64,000 nt of DNA, from contig JAUWAU010000011.1 of the NCBI GenBank assembly GCA_030601885.1, positions 62,001 to 126,000 of the forward strand, read 5' to 3'. The position numbers and the translations under genes are program-made. The notes under the pieces were generated by a model, which saw only the letters and a list, made by a program, of their open reading frames with translations, ran no database searches and had not been told where the DNA came from. The DNA is from Armatimonadota bacterium (GTDB lineage Bacteria > Armatimonadota > Zipacnadia > JAUWAU01). This document shows, one piece after another, positions 1 to 8,983 of the stretch; the first letter of the stretch is position 1, and each line of letters starts with the position of its first letter.

Positions 1-1
1 C

Positions 2-847
2 ACCTTCGATGAGCGTCGCGCCGGCGGGAGTGTGTCCGTGGGTCGGCGCATCGCACCTGATCTGAATGTTCTGGTTGGCATACGGGCCGAGGACATCTCT
101 GAGGCGTTCTTCTCCGCCTCACGGCAGTTGGGGGATCTCGGCTTCGACGACTTTCCCGGCGCCGTTCGTCCCGCGAGCGACAGCGGCGCGGCGCGGCAGG
201 TGGGCGGCGGCATCCCCCCTGGGGGTAGTCCCGGTCCCATCGTTATCGGGGCTCCCCTGCACGAGGGCGGCGAACTACGCAGCGTCAGCCTGACGACGAT
301 TTATGACCGGCGGGACTTGTACGACAATCCGACGGGCGGCTTCCGCATTGGCGCGAGCGCCGAGTCGGCCGGGTCGTTCATCGGTGGCGGCACTGACTTC
401 AGGAAGTTCTCGGGCGACGTACGCTACTACAAGAAGATCAGCGAAAGCAAGGAACGAGTACTTGCCGCCAGAGTCAAGGCCGGGATCACATCGGGCGACC
501 TTCCCATATTCGAGGCGTTCATCGTTGGCGGCTCCGACTCACTGCGGGGATATCGGGAAGATCGCTTCTGGGGCCGCAGGATGCTGCTGTTTAACGTCGA
601 GCTCAGGGAGCCCATCACCGACTCGTTGACGGCAGTCGCCTTCGTTGACGCGGGTAGCGCCTGGGGCGGCGGCTTCAAGACGGGCTTGCCCGGTTTTACC
701 GTGCAGGCGCCCGATGATGAGCTGAGTATGCGCGCCTCTGTGGGTGCGGGCGTCCGGGTCCAGACGCCCTTTGGGCCGCTGCGCTTCGATTTTGGACAAG
801 GCCAGGAGGGTGGCGAGTTCCACTTCGGCTTTGGCCACATCTTCTGA
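2..847 (+). CDS. bamA: BamA/Omp85 outer-membrane assembly protein, C-terminal part (5' end outside window)
   Basis: The reading frame is open from base 2, so the gene begins upstream and only the last ~281 residues are seen. They are a C-terminal Omp85 beta-barrel: alternating Gly/aromatic strands, the conserved surface-loop motif in the form SLRGYRED (near base 540), the late strand VRVQTPFGPLRFDFG, and a terminal aromatic residue (GFGHIF) as expected for an outer-membrane beta-signal. BamA folds and inserts barrel proteins into the outer membrane. The following Skp-like genes and lpxD match the widespread bamA-skp-lpxD order. POTRA domains would lie outside the window, so a TamA-type paralogue cannot be excluded from this part alone. 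Confidence 0.9.
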   Translation, partial: TFDERRAGGSVSVGRRIAPDLNVLVGIRAEDISEAFFSASRQLGDLGFDDFPGAVRPASDSGAARQVGGGIPPGGSPGPIVIGAPLHEGGELRSVSLTTIYDRRDLYDNPTGGFRIGASAESAGSFIGGGTDFRKFSGDVRYYKKISESKERVLAARVKAGITSGDLPIFEAFIVGGSDSLRGYREDRFWGRRMLLFNVELREPITDSLTAVAFVDAGSAWGGGFKTGLPGFTVQAPDDELSMRASVGAGVRVQTPFGPLRFDFGQGQEGGEFHFGFGHIF

Positions 848-1012
848 TGCGCATCCCCCCGATGCGTTGTGTCGCCGCGGCGTCGGTGAAGGAACTGCCG
901 GTGCCGCCTTGGCGTCTATCGTACTGAAGGCTGCGTGGTGGGCCAGCCCGGCAATGCGACCCCACGGGTGATGGCCGTCACGACGTGCAACTGCCTGAGG
1001 AGGCCGGCGAGA

Positions 1013-1882
1013 ATGACCGTTCGGATTCTTCTGTTATGGGGAGGCACTATTTGCCTGCTTGTTGCCGTACCGGCGATGTGGGCGACATCCTCCGGAGCGA
1101 CCCAGGCTACTGTGCCCTCCGCCTCTGGAGGGGATGAGGCGCAACAGCACCACGAGCTCAAGTCCGAGACGGCGGGCATCCTCGCTCCGGTCCGCGAAAG
1201 GCTGCTGGTGGCCCAGGAGACGCCGGCCGAGACCGCTGAGGCCGCCGACGCGCCGCCAGCGGAAGATGTCGGTGAACCCGGTGCTGAGACCGGCCTCAGG
1301 GTTGGTGTTGTTGACTTCGATGTCGTGCGCGAAGGATGGCCGGTACTCGCGGGGCGGCAGCAGGAGCTGCGCCAAATGGAGCTCCTGCGCTCTTTGGAGC
1401 TGAAGTACTGCCAGGGGCTGCTGCTGCTAACGGAGGATGAGGCGGAGGAGGCCGTCAGTCTGTGGCGTAAAGTGCAGTTCCGCACGGCTGCGGAGCAGGA
1501 GAAGCGGAGTCTCCAAGACTTGGAGGACAAGAACCGCGAGCGGGAGCAAGAGTTCCAAGGGCTCGTGCAGAAGGGTGAGGCACTCACGGACACCGAGAAG
1601 GAGCGATTCGGCTTCCTGAAAGCCGTGCGGAATGAACGCCTCAATCAGATCGAGCAGCTCCGCGATGCATATGACCAGGAGCTCGCGGGGATGCAGCGGC
1701 AGTTGCAGGCGGACGACCGCATAGCAGGCAGCGAGCTGCGCAAAGCCGCCCAACGCGTTGCCGAGCGCCGCGGCCTCGACCTGGTGCTCACCACAGATGC
1801 CACCTTGTTCGGTGGCTTGGATATAAGCGAAGAGATCGTTCAGGATTTGCAGCAGAACGTGCCTGAGCTGCCACGAGAGTAA
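1013..1882 (+). CDS. Skp/OmpH-family periplasmic chaperone-like protein
   Basis: 289 residues with an N-terminal signal peptide (hydrophobic ILLLWGGTICLLVAVPAM, cleavage near ATSSGA). The mature part begins with a low-complexity stretch, then the OmpH opening (VGVVDFDVVREGWPVL), a long charged coiled coil (about residues 125-245, rich in Glu, Lys, Arg and Gln) and a C-terminal KAAQRVAERRGLDLVLTTDA segment, the usual OmpH ending. Skp escorts unfolded outer-membrane proteins to BamA. The start at 1013 is chosen over an upstream in-frame ATG (935) because AGGAGG lies at 998-1003, nine bases away, and the signal peptide begins there. At 289 residues it is longer than E. coli Skp (~160), mainly because of the N-terminal linker. 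Confidence 0.85.
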   Translation: MTVRILLLWGGTICLLVAVPAMWATSSGATQATVPSASGGDEAQQHHELKSETAGILAPVRERLLVAQETPAETAEAADAPPAEDVGEPGAETGLRVGVVDFDVVREGWPVLAGRQQELRQMELLRSLELKYCQGLLLLTEDEAEEAVSLWRKVQFRTAAEQEKRSLQDLEDKNREREQEFQGLVQKGEALTDTEKERFGFLKAVRNERLNQIEQLRDAYDQELAGMQRQLQADDRIAGSELRKAAQRVAERRGLDLVLTTDATLFGGLDISEEIVQDLQQNVPELPRE

Positions 1883-1908
1883 CTTGACGGTGGAGTCATC
1901 CGGCGAGT

Positions 1909-2628
1909 ATGGGTCCCGCTTCTCGCGTTGCGCAAATGGGCAGGCCTGTGGGATCGGTGCTGCTCGCGCTGCCGGTTGCCGTAGGCCTATTGATCGGTTG
2001 CGCGAAACGGCCGGAGCCTGAGCTGCCGGCCACACCGGTGGTCGCCACCGTGCGCCTTGAGTCGCTCGTCCGGGAACACCCCGCCTATCCTGAATTGGCC
2101 CGTCTTCGACAGCTCTCAGCAGCTACATCTCCGCTCGTCACCCGTCGTGATTCCACGGTCGCAGCCCGGAAGTCCCGGGAAAAAGCTGAGACATCGCCCC
2201 TGCAGACGGACTCTAACATGAAGACGCCTGGCAGCACTCCCCCGGCATTGTCGGAGGGCGAGCGCACGGCAGCAGAGATCGCGGAAGACGCCCGCGCCAT
2301 GAAACAGGAGCACGAGCGCTTCCGCGAGGCGCAGGCGCCGTCTGCAGCGCGAGGTGGTCCGCCGGTCCCACATGAGCGACTGTCGCCCTCGCAGGGCGCG
2401 ACTGATGTGCGTTTGCCTCGGGAGCAGCTCGCGTCGATTCTGCGACGCGAGACAGTTGACGCATGCCGGCTCATAGGGGTAGAACATGGCATCGAGCTGA
2501 GGCTGCCCCCAGATGTCCCCGAGGAGGCCACTGATATGACTGGCAGCTTCCGCACGTGGCTCCGCGCGTACTGGAAGACGGCGGAGCCGGGGGCCGAGGC
2601 GCGGGAAGGCGTGACGCGACAATGGTGA
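1909..2628 (+). CDS. Putative Skp/OmpH-like lipoprotein
   Basis: 239 residues. The N-terminus is a lipoprotein signal: hydrophobic SVLLALPVAVGLLIGC with the lipobox LIGC and the modifiable Cys at about residue 31. The mature start (VVATVRLESLVREHPAYPEL) resembles the OmpH opening, and the charged middle (EIAEDARAMKQEHERFREAQ) could be a short coiled coil. I infer a diverged, membrane-anchored Skp relative, but the similarity is weak. It lies 26 bases after the skp-like gene and overlaps the lpxD start by seven bases (ATGGTGA), so it is translationally coupled with lpxD. Confidence 0.6.
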   Translation: MGPASRVAQMGRPVGSVLLALPVAVGLLIGCAKRPEPELPATPVVATVRLESLVREHPAYPELARLRQLSAATSPLVTRRDSTVAARKSREKAETSPLQTDSNMKTPGSTPPALSEGERTAAEIAEDARAMKQEHERFREAQAPSAARGGPPVPHERLSPSQGATDVRLPREQLASILRRETVDACRLIGVEHGIELRLPPDVPEEATDMTGSFRTWLRAYWKTAEPGAEAREGVTRQW

Positions 2629-3653
2629 TTCCGCTGCGGAAGATCGCGGAGGCGGTTGACGGGACGCTGGATGGTGACGGGACCACGCTCATCACGGGTG
2701 CGGGAGCCCTCGACGGGGCGAAGGAGGGCGACATAGCTTACGTGGACACACTCGAGCTACTGGCGGAGGGGGAACGCACAGCCGCGGCAGCTTTGATCGT
2801 GCCCTCGGAGGCGCCGGCCTGCAGCAAGCCGGTCATCAGAACGCCGCAGCCGCGGTTGGCCTTCGCCAAGCTGCTGGCGCTCTTCGCCCCCGAGCCGCGG
2901 ACGAGCCCGGGCACGCACCCGTCGGCGGTGGTTGGCGACGCATTGCAGATGGGCGACGGAGCATCGGTGGGCGCACTCGCCTACCTGGGGAACAACGTCA
3001 GCCTCGGCGACGGCGTAATCGTCGGGCCGCAGGCGTGCATCGGCGACGACGTGTGCATCGGGGCACGCACCGTCGTCAACGCTCGGGCCGTCGTGCACGA
3101 ACGCACGGTCATCGGCGAGGACTGCATCATACATAGCGGCGCGGTCTTGGGCGCTGATGGCTTTGGCTTTGTGCCAACCGAAGACGGCCTGCACAAAGTG
3201 CCCCAGATAGGTCGCGTGGTCGTCGGTAATGACGTCGAGATCGGCGCCAACACCACCATCGATCGCGGCACAGTTGGCGAGACCAGGATCGAGGATGGCG
3301 CCAAGATCGACAATCTCGTGCACATCGCGCACAACTGCATTATCGGCCGCCACGTGGTGATCTGCGGCCAGACGGGGCTGAGCGGGAGCGTTCGCATCGA
3401 AGATGGCGCGGTGCTCGGCGGCCAGGTGGGCATTCGCGACAATACCGTTATCGGGGCGCGGGCGCGCATTGGTGCGCAGGGAGGCGTGATCTCCGACGTG
3501 CCAGCCGGCGCCGTGTACTCCGGATACCCGGCACGGCCGCACAATCAGCAAATGCGGGCCTACGCCGCGCTGCAGCGTTTGCCGGAACTCGTGAAGAGGG
3601 TGCGACAGTTAGAGAAGGAGTTGGAGCGCCGCGAGGGAATAGAGAATACGTAA
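2622..3653 (+). CDS. lpxD: UDP-3-O-acylglucosamine N-acyltransferase LpxD
   Basis: 343 residues. LpxD transfers the second 3-hydroxyacyl chain (from acyl-ACP) to the amino group of UDP-3-O-acylglucosamine, an early cytoplasmic step of lipid A synthesis. Visible parts are the N-terminal nucleotide-binding domain (PLRKIAEAVDGTLDG, GAKEGDIAYVD), a long left-handed beta-helix of hexapeptide repeats (residues ~110-310) and a C-terminal helix. The catalytic histidine is in VHIAHNC (His237, close to His239 of E. coli). The ATG at 2622 overlaps the preceding stop. Homology to LpxA is excluded by the N-terminal domain and the GADGFGF motif. Confidence 0.96.
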   Translation: MVIPLRKIAEAVDGTLDGDGTTLITGAGALDGAKEGDIAYVDTLELLAEGERTAAAALIVPSEAPACSKPVIRTPQPRLAFAKLLALFAPEPRTSPGTHPSAVVGDALQMGDGASVGALAYLGNNVSLGDGVIVGPQACIGDDVCIGARTVVNARAVVHERTVIGEDCIIHSGAVLGADGFGFVPTEDGLHKVPQIGRVVVGNDVEIGANTTIDRGTVGETRIEDGAKIDNLVHIAHNCIIGRHVVICGQTGLSGSVRIEDGAVLGGQVGIRDNTVIGARARIGAQGGVISDVPAGAVYSGYPARPHNQQMRAYAALQRLPELVKRVRQLEKELERREGIENT

Positions 3654-3832
3654 GTGGGCCGAGAGAAGCGGGGACAGGCTCTCGCCCCGGAGGCTCGTCG
3701 TCCCATCGTCAGGCAGCCGCGTAGACGCGTGCGCGCCCGATACGTCATCCTGATGCGGATTCGTGCGCCCGAGCCGGCTGCCTGTGTCTGTTGGCCGTAG
3801 GGGGTTGGGAATTCGGCACTCGCCTCGGACAC

Positions 3833-5611
3833 ATGCGCTGGCCTATTCTCATCGGGATTCTCTGCCATCTTACTGCCGCGGCGGGGTTCGGCTCTCTGTT
3901 CATTGATCTGTCGGTGAAGGAGGCCGGCGGCGGAGTTTGGTTCGGGGAAATTGCCGCCGATGGGCAAACGCTGCTCCGTCTGCGAGGGGGCGAAGAGCAG
4001 CCCCTACGGCAGCGTGCCGCCGACGTGGCCGCACGCCTCCGCAGGTTCGCGATGGAGGGGATTCGGCCCGCCGATATCGCGGTGGAGCCCAACAGCACCG
4101 GGACCGCTGTGACCATCAGTGGGCGGAACCTGGTGGTCATCGACCCCCTGCTCGCCCAGCTTAGCGGCATGTCGGCCCGGAGCTTGGCCGCTGCGTGGGC
4201 GCGGCAGCTCCGCGAGGTTTTCTCGAAGGCGTACTTAATGCTCGAGCCGTCCGAACTGCTCGTCCCATATGGCGAGGTCAGGACGATCGGCGTTGGCGGA
4301 ACCGCCGAAGGGCAGATTAGCTGCGGCCTCTATGCCGATGAGATCGTGGAAGTGATGCCCGCGGCAAATGGCGCGAGTGTGGAGGTGCGCGGTGTCGGCG
4401 TGGGGTCAACGGTAGCCTTAGTCGAGCGCGGTGGCGCCGGAGGCGTGGTGACCATAGACGTCCGCAAGTGGGCGGCGGCTATTGCCGAGTCGGCCGAAGC
4501 CGTCGTCACGGGAGGGATACCGGGCAATCCGGCGCTGCACAGCGCCGTGACGAACGCGGCGCTCAACGCGGTACGGCCAGAGCCGGGTGCGGTGCTCCGG
4601 ATGGGACGGCCGTTGCGCGGGGCAAGCGCCAGGACATTCGTCGCGCCGGTGGAAGCTACAGGCGATGGCTACATACCGGCAAAGCGGGCCATGCAAGTGC
4701 GGGTGGTCAACACCGCCGCACCCGGGCTGGCCGCCGCGGCGCTGCTGGTGAGCAACCATCCCGAGCTCATCTCCGCTCCCGGTGACCTTATGGTCGGCGA
4801 ACTGCCGCCGTCACAGGCCGTGCGGTTGCTGTACCATCACAAGAACGCTATGTCGCGGCCGTGTCGCCTCGTCGTTGCGCTTCACAACGCATCTGAGCAG
4901 CCCGCGTGCGTGCACATCACTGAGGCGGCTGCCGGGCCACATGGAGACGAGTTGTTCGTGGGACATGCGGCGACGCGGCGATTTGCCGAGCGCCTCCGCT
5001 TGGGCCACGGCTACGTTGTGCGGATTCCTGGGGGATATCAGTCGGAGGTGGCGCGACAGACGCTGGCGCCGAATGACGTGGCGAGCGGCCTCGCCCTATT
5101 GACAAACCTGGGTACCGGGGAGGTACGGATCACCGTGAGCGCTGAAAGCGGCAGCGCCCACACAGGATACTTCGCTCCGGTGCCCGCGCGCGTCCGGGGC
5201 TTGGCCCCCGGGGCCGGCCAGCGCTTCCAGCCCGAGAAGCGTATCACGGCGTCGTACACGGTGGGCGATGCGTGGCTCTTCTTGGACATCGGCAGGGAGG
5301 CCGTCGCTGATCAGAGGGGAACCACACTCCAGGGGAATTACGGCGTCTCGTATCAGATCAAGCTCCGACTGCACAACGCACGGGATGAAAGCGCACGAGC
5401 CGAGATCGCTGTGCGCGCCGGCGGTGGGACAGCGTGGGGCTCGTTCAGCATCGACGGACACGTGGTCGAGATGCCGTTGCTGATGCCGGGCCAAGAGCGC
5501 GTGCTGAGGACGGTGACGCTTTCCCCGCATGCATCACGTACCGTGGCCATCGAGACCATGCCGGAAGCGGCCTCGTCGTATCCGGTGACACTTATCGTCC
5601 GGAGCCGCTAG
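3833..5611 (+). CDS. Secreted protein of unknown function with a pilus/secretin N-domain-like segment
   Basis: About 592 residues, starting with a signal peptide (WPILIGILCHLTAAAGFGSL). I do not recognise the whole protein. Residues ~135-205 (ELLVPYGEVRTIGVGG, then short beta-strands ending in GVVTIDVRKW) resemble the N-terminal Ig-like domain found before CpaC/secretins (pilus formation protein N-terminal region). The remaining part is beta-rich without Cys pairs or catalytic motifs, possibly further Ig-like domains near residues 330-600. It sits between lpxD and fabZ and touches the next gene, so it is part of the lipid A operon. An ATG at 3791 is in frame but lacks a signal-like start. Neither start has a convincing ribosome binding site. 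Confidence 0.7.
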   Translation: MRWPILIGILCHLTAAAGFGSLFIDLSVKEAGGGVWFGEIAADGQTLLRLRGGEEQPLRQRAADVAARLRRFAMEGIRPADIAVEPNSTGTAVTISGRNLVVIDPLLAQLSGMSARSLAAAWARQLREVFSKAYLMLEPSELLVPYGEVRTIGVGGTAEGQISCGLYADEIVEVMPAANGASVEVRGVGVGSTVALVERGGAGGVVTIDVRKWAAAIAESAEAVVTGGIPGNPALHSAVTNAALNAVRPEPGAVLRMGRPLRGASARTFVAPVEATGDGYIPAKRAMQVRVVNTAAPGLAAAALLVSNHPELISAPGDLMVGELPPSQAVRLLYHHKNAMSRPCRLVVALHNASEQPACVHITEAAAGPHGDELFVGHAATRRFAERLRLGHGYVVRIPGGYQSEVARQTLAPNDVASGLALLTNLGTGEVRITVSAESGSAHTGYFAPVPARVRGLAPGAGQRFQPEKRITASYTVGDAWLFLDIGREAVADQRGTTLQGNYGVSYQIKLRLHNARDESARAEIAVRAGGGTAWGSFSIDGHVVEMPLLMPGQERVLRTVTLSPHASRTVAIETMPEAASSYPVTLIVRSR

Positions 5612-5683
5612 ATGCGACGCGCGTCTTGTTCCGTCCTCGGCCTGATGGCGCGCGATCGACTCCCCAGGAGGGAGCCAGTGGTA

Positions 5684-6163
5684 ATGGAGATGGATATTGT
5701 CGATATCGAGCGCATTCTGCCACACCGCTATCCGTTCTTGATGGTGGATCGCATTATTGAGCTGGAGCCGGGCAAGCGCGCTGTCGGAATCAAGAACGTG
5801 ACCCGCAATGAGCCGTTCTTCGATGGCCATTTTCCCGGCGAGCCGGTGATGCCGGGCGTGCTCATCATGGAGGCGATGGCGCAAGTCGGCGGGGTGCTGC
5901 TGTTGGTCACCATAAACGAGCCCGGCAAACTGGCCATGTTTGGCGGCGCCGATTCAGTGCGCTTCAAGCGGCGTGTGGTGCCTGGTGATCAACTCATCTC
6001 GGAGGTTCGGATCGAGAAGATCAAAGGCAGCATGGGACGTGTGATCGGTGAAACGCGCGTGAACGGCAAGCTGGTGGCCCGCGGGATCTACAGCTTCGCG
6101 CTTGTGGACGCGCAAAGCGTCGAGACTGCCAAGAGGCCCGCCCCCGTGGAGATGACCGAGTGA
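5684..6163 (+). CDS. fabZ: 3-hydroxyacyl-ACP dehydratase FabZ
   Basis: 159 residues. FabZ dehydrates beta-hydroxyacyl-ACP in fatty acid elongation and competes with lipid A synthesis for 3-hydroxyacyl-ACP. The hot-dog fold signature is complete: [14 protein letters not shown] at the start, [16 protein letters not shown] with the catalytic His, and the catalytic Glu in LIMEAMAQ. An AGGAGG at 5666-5671 precedes two possible in-frame starts, GTG 5678 (6 bases away) and ATG 5684 (12 bases away). The FabZ family start fits either. The 3' end overlaps lpxA. In several phyla FabZ is fused to LpxC; here it stands alone. Confidence 0.95.
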   Translation: MEMDIVDIERILPHRYPFLMVDRIIELEPGKRAVGIKNVTRNEPFFDGHFPGEPVMPGVLIMEAMAQVGGVLLLVTINEPGKLAMFGGADSVRFKRRVVPGDQLISEVRIEKIKGSMGRVIGETRVNGKLVARGIYSFALVDAQSVETAKRPAPVEMTE

Positions 6164-6951
6164 TGGCGATACATGAATTGGCAATCGTCCATCCATCCGC
6201 ACAGATCGGCAGCGACGTGTCGATTGGCCCGTACGCCATTATCGAGGCCAACAGCGTCATCGGGGACGGCTGCCTCATTGATTCCCACGCCGTCGTTCGC
6301 GAATGGACCGTTCTGGGCAAGCGTTGCGAAGTGCACCCGCAGGCCGTGCTCGGCGGCGTGCCGCAGGACAAGAAGTTCCAGGGAGAAGTATCCAAGCTCA
6401 TCATCGGCGATGACAACATCATTCGCGAAAGCGTCTCCATCCACCGGGCGACCGGGGAAGGAGCCGAGTCCGTGGTGGGCGACGACAATACGTTCATGGC
6501 GCTTTCACACATCGGCCACAACTGCATCGTCGGCAGCCGGACCATGATCAGCACGTACGTCGGCGTGGCCGGATTCTGTGAGATCGAGGACGACGTGGTC
6601 ATCGGCGGGCAGGTGGGCGTGCATCAGTACACGCAGATCGGCAAGCTGGCCATGATCGCCGGCCATTCGGCCATCAGACGCGATGTGCCGCCATTCATGA
6701 TGGCCGCGGGCGAAGCCACGCAGGTCATCGGCATCAACCGAATCGGCCTGCAGCGCCAGGGCGTGCCGGTGGAATCGCGGGAGGCGTTGCGCAAGGCATG
6801 CAAGATACTGTTCCGTAGCGAGTTGAACACATCCGAGGCTCTCGAGCGCGTCGTGGCCGATGTGCCCCAGACGCCCGAGGTGCAGTACTTGGTGGACTTC
6901 GTGCGTCGCACATCGCGGGGGCGCGCCGGGAGGCAGCGCCAGCAGCGGTAG
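6163..6951 (+). CDS. lpxA: UDP-N-acetylglucosamine O-acyltransferase LpxA
   Basis: 262 residues. LpxA performs the first step of lipid A synthesis, O-acylation of UDP-GlcNAc (some lineages use the 3-amino analogue). The sequence shows the hexapeptide-repeat beta-helix (PSAQIGSDVSIGPYAII onward), the strand-breaking GGVPQDKKFQGE loop, the HRATGEG motif and the catalytic-His strand SHIGHNCIVG. The C-terminal helical domain (GINRIGLQRQGV, LRKACKILFRS) is typical of LpxA and separates it from LpxD. ATG 6163 overlaps the last base of the fabZ stop; a GTG at 6160 is an alternative start. Confidence 0.96.
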   Translation: MAIHELAIVHPSAQIGSDVSIGPYAIIEANSVIGDGCLIDSHAVVREWTVLGKRCEVHPQAVLGGVPQDKKFQGEVSKLIIGDDNIIRESVSIHRATGEGAESVVGDDNTFMALSHIGHNCIVGSRTMISTYVGVAGFCEIEDDVVIGGQVGVHQYTQIGKLAMIAGHSAIRRDVPPFMMAAGEATQVIGINRIGLQRQGVPVESREALRKACKILFRSELNTSEALERVVADVPQTPEVQYLVDFVRRTSRGRAGRQRQQR

Positions 6952-6977
6952 CGGGGCGCAGGGACCCTTGTGGTGGC

Positions 6978-7592
6978 ATGAATCCCGAGGCTTTGCGGCA
7001 AATCCAAGACGAGATGCCCACTCCGCCGGTTGTGGCCGAGGGAGCGGGTCTGTGGCAGCGCTGGCAGGCGTTCACGGTGCGCCGACGAACACTGTTCTCC
7101 CTGCTTGTGGCAGTGCCGCTTATCGCCCTGGCACGTGAGAGCTCCGTCTGGTATCTCACCGGGTTAGCACTGGGGCTGCTCGGCGTCTCGATGCGTGTGC
7201 TGGCGTCGGGTTATCTCATCAAGGCGGCGCAGCTTACCGTGACCGGGCCCTTCGCCCATATGCGGCATCCGCTGTACGTGGCCAACTTCGTCATCGGGAT
7301 GGGCTGCTGCGCTATGAGCGGGCGATGGCAGGCCTTCCCTATCGTTGCTGTCCTGTTCGTGGCAATCTACGGTCCCACAATAGCGTTCGAGGAGAGCTTT
7401 CTCACCGATAAGTTCGGAGAGACGTATCTGCGGTATCGCGCCCGGGTTCCCGCGTTCCTCCCGCGCTGGCGAGTGGCATCGGGGAGCTGGTCGGGCTTTC
7501 GCTGGAGCCTCGTGCTGTTCAACAAAGAGCACGTGAACGTCTCGAGCCTGGTCGCCATTGCGGTGGTCTTTGCAGTGAGGCGGCTGTTATGA
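6978..7592 (+). CDS. Isoprenylcysteine/phospholipid methyltransferase-like membrane protein
   Basis: 204 residues with about four hydrophobic segments. The C-terminal half carries the signature of the ICMT/PEMT-type membrane methyltransferases: GPFAHMRHPLYVANFVIG (the SAM-binding RHPxY motif), then a conserved Glu in AFEESFLTDKFGETYLRYRARVP. These enzymes methylate small lipids or prenylated molecules at the membrane using SAM. The substrate cannot be read from the sequence. The gene lies 26 bases after lpxA and its stop overlaps the waaA start by four bases, so it is made with the lipid A enzymes and may modify an envelope lipid. Confidence 0.8.
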   Translation: MNPEALRQIQDEMPTPPVVAEGAGLWQRWQAFTVRRRTLFSLLVAVPLIALARESSVWYLTGLALGLLGVSMRVLASGYLIKAAQLTVTGPFAHMRHPLYVANFVIGMGCCAMSGRWQAFPIVAVLFVAIYGPTIAFEESFLTDKFGETYLRYRARVPAFLPRWRVASGSWSGFRWSLVLFNKEHVNVSSLVAIAVVFAVRRLL

Positions 7593-8983
7593 CTGACGTG
7601 GCCGCGCGCATCATCCAGCGAGCAACTGCGCCCTTCCACGGGCGTGCGGCTCTGTCGCCCGCCGCGCACGCTTTCGCATACAATGTGCTGCTGGCCGTGT
7701 TCTTCCCGGTGGTCGTGGCCTATATCCTGTGGCGGCTACTGGTGTTGGGGAAGTCGCGCCAGGGGCTGAGAGAGAGACTGGGATTCATCCGGGAGGATGC
7801 GCTTGCTCGGCTCAATCATCAGGACCACACCATCTGGGTGCACGCCGTATCCGTCGGCGAGGTGGCTGCCGCCATTCCCATCATCGAGCATCTTCGGCTG
7901 CTGGAGCCGCTCGCGCAGGTCGTGCTCTCGACCACGACGCCCACCGGGCGGGAGATGGCCGAGTCCCGCGGCGTAGACGTTGATGCGCTCATATACTACC
8001 CTCTCGACTTGCCCTGGATCGTCCACTCGGCCCTCGACAGGGTTCGGCCATCGCTCCTCGTCATGGTGGACACGGAGCTGTGGCCCAATCTCCTCTGGGC
8101 TGCGCATGTGCGGGGCATCAAGACGCTATCGGTCAACACCCGCATATCGGATCGCTCGTACCGTCGCTCGCGTCTCGTCAGTCCCGTGTATCGCTGGATT
8201 CTGAGATGCGTGGATCGATTCTGCGCCCAGTCGAAGCTCGACGCCGAGCGCATCGTCGAGCTCGGCGCTCGGTCGGAAGCGGTCACGGTGGCGGGGAACA
8301 CGAAGTTTGATGAGCCGTGCCCGGAGGTGTCGCCGGCGCAGGCGGCACACATGCGCCAGGAGCTTGGCCTCGGGGACACGGGCCCCGTGGTCGTGGCGGG
8401 GAGTACGAATCCGGGCGAGGACCTGCCAGTGCTGGAGGCGTTCTGGCGCGTCCGCGTGAAGTATCCGGATGCTCGGCTGGTGATAGCCCCGCGACATCCG
8501 GAGCGTGCCGACGAGATCGAGCGCATCATCACCGATCACGGGTGGCAGGCGCTTCGCCGAACCCAATCACTCAAGCAGCGCAGCGAGGGTGCGGAAGCGG
8601 CCGAGGACAGCATCGTCATCCTCGACACCATTGGCGAACTGGCGAGAGTGTACGCGATTGCCGATGTGGTATTCGTCGGCGGGAGCCTCATCCCCAAGGG
8701 CGGTCATAACATCCTGCAGCCCCTCGCGCAGGGCAAGCCCGTGGTGTTCGGACCGTACATGCACAACCAGCGGGACCTGGCCGCCATTGCTCGCCGCGAG
8801 GGGCTGGCCTGGGAAGTTCGGACTGTTGAGGAGTTGGCGGCCAAGTTCGATGAGCTGATCGGATCGGCCGAGGAGCGCAAGCGCATCGCCGAGCGCGGCG
8901 TCGCCGTCATCGAGGAAAACAGAGGCGCCGCCAAGAAATGCGCACAGGCAGCCGTGGAGGTGTTGGCGAGGAAGGCCGCATGA
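7589..8983 (+). CDS. waaA: 3-deoxy-D-manno-octulosonic acid (Kdo) transferase WaaA
   Basis: 464 residues, close to the family norm of ~425. WaaA (KdtA, GT30) adds Kdo from CMP-Kdo to the lipid A precursor on the inner face of the cytoplasmic membrane. Seen here are an N-terminal membrane anchor (NVLLAVFFPVVVAYILWRLL), the conserved IWVHAVSVGEVAAAIPII, the middle TELWPNLLWAAHVRGI region, and the C-terminal nucleotide-sugar half with FVGGSLIPKGGHNILQP. Mono- or bifunctionality cannot be told. ATGA overlaps at both ends link it to the methyltransferase-like gene and to lpxK. Confidence 0.95.
   Translation: MTDVAARIIQRATAPFHGRAALSPAAHAFAYNVLLAVFFPVVVAYILWRLLVLGKSRQGLRERLGFIREDALARLNHQDHTIWVHAVSVGEVAAAIPIIEHLRLLEPLAQVVLSTTTPTGREMAESRGVDVDALIYYPLDLPWIVHSALDRVRPSLLVMVDTELWPNLLWAAHVRGIKTLSVNTRISDRSYRRSRLVSPVYRWILRCVDRFCAQSKLDAERIVELGARSEAVTVAGNTKFDEPCPEVSPAQAAHMRQELGLGDTGPVVVAGSTNPGEDLPVLEAFWRVRVKYPDARLVIAPRHPERADEIERIITDHGWQALRRTQSLKQRSEGAEAAEDSIVILDTIGELARVYAIADVVFVGGSLIPKGGHNILQPLAQGKPVVFGPYMHNQRDLAAIARREGLAWEVRTVEELAAKFDELIGSAEERKRIAERGVAVIEENRGAAKKCAQAAVEVLARKAA

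Noticed and set aside
2757..3551. 264-residue - strand frame rich in His/Asp/Ala within lpxD
   Set aside because: It mirrors the hexapeptide repeats of lpxD and has no independent start signals.
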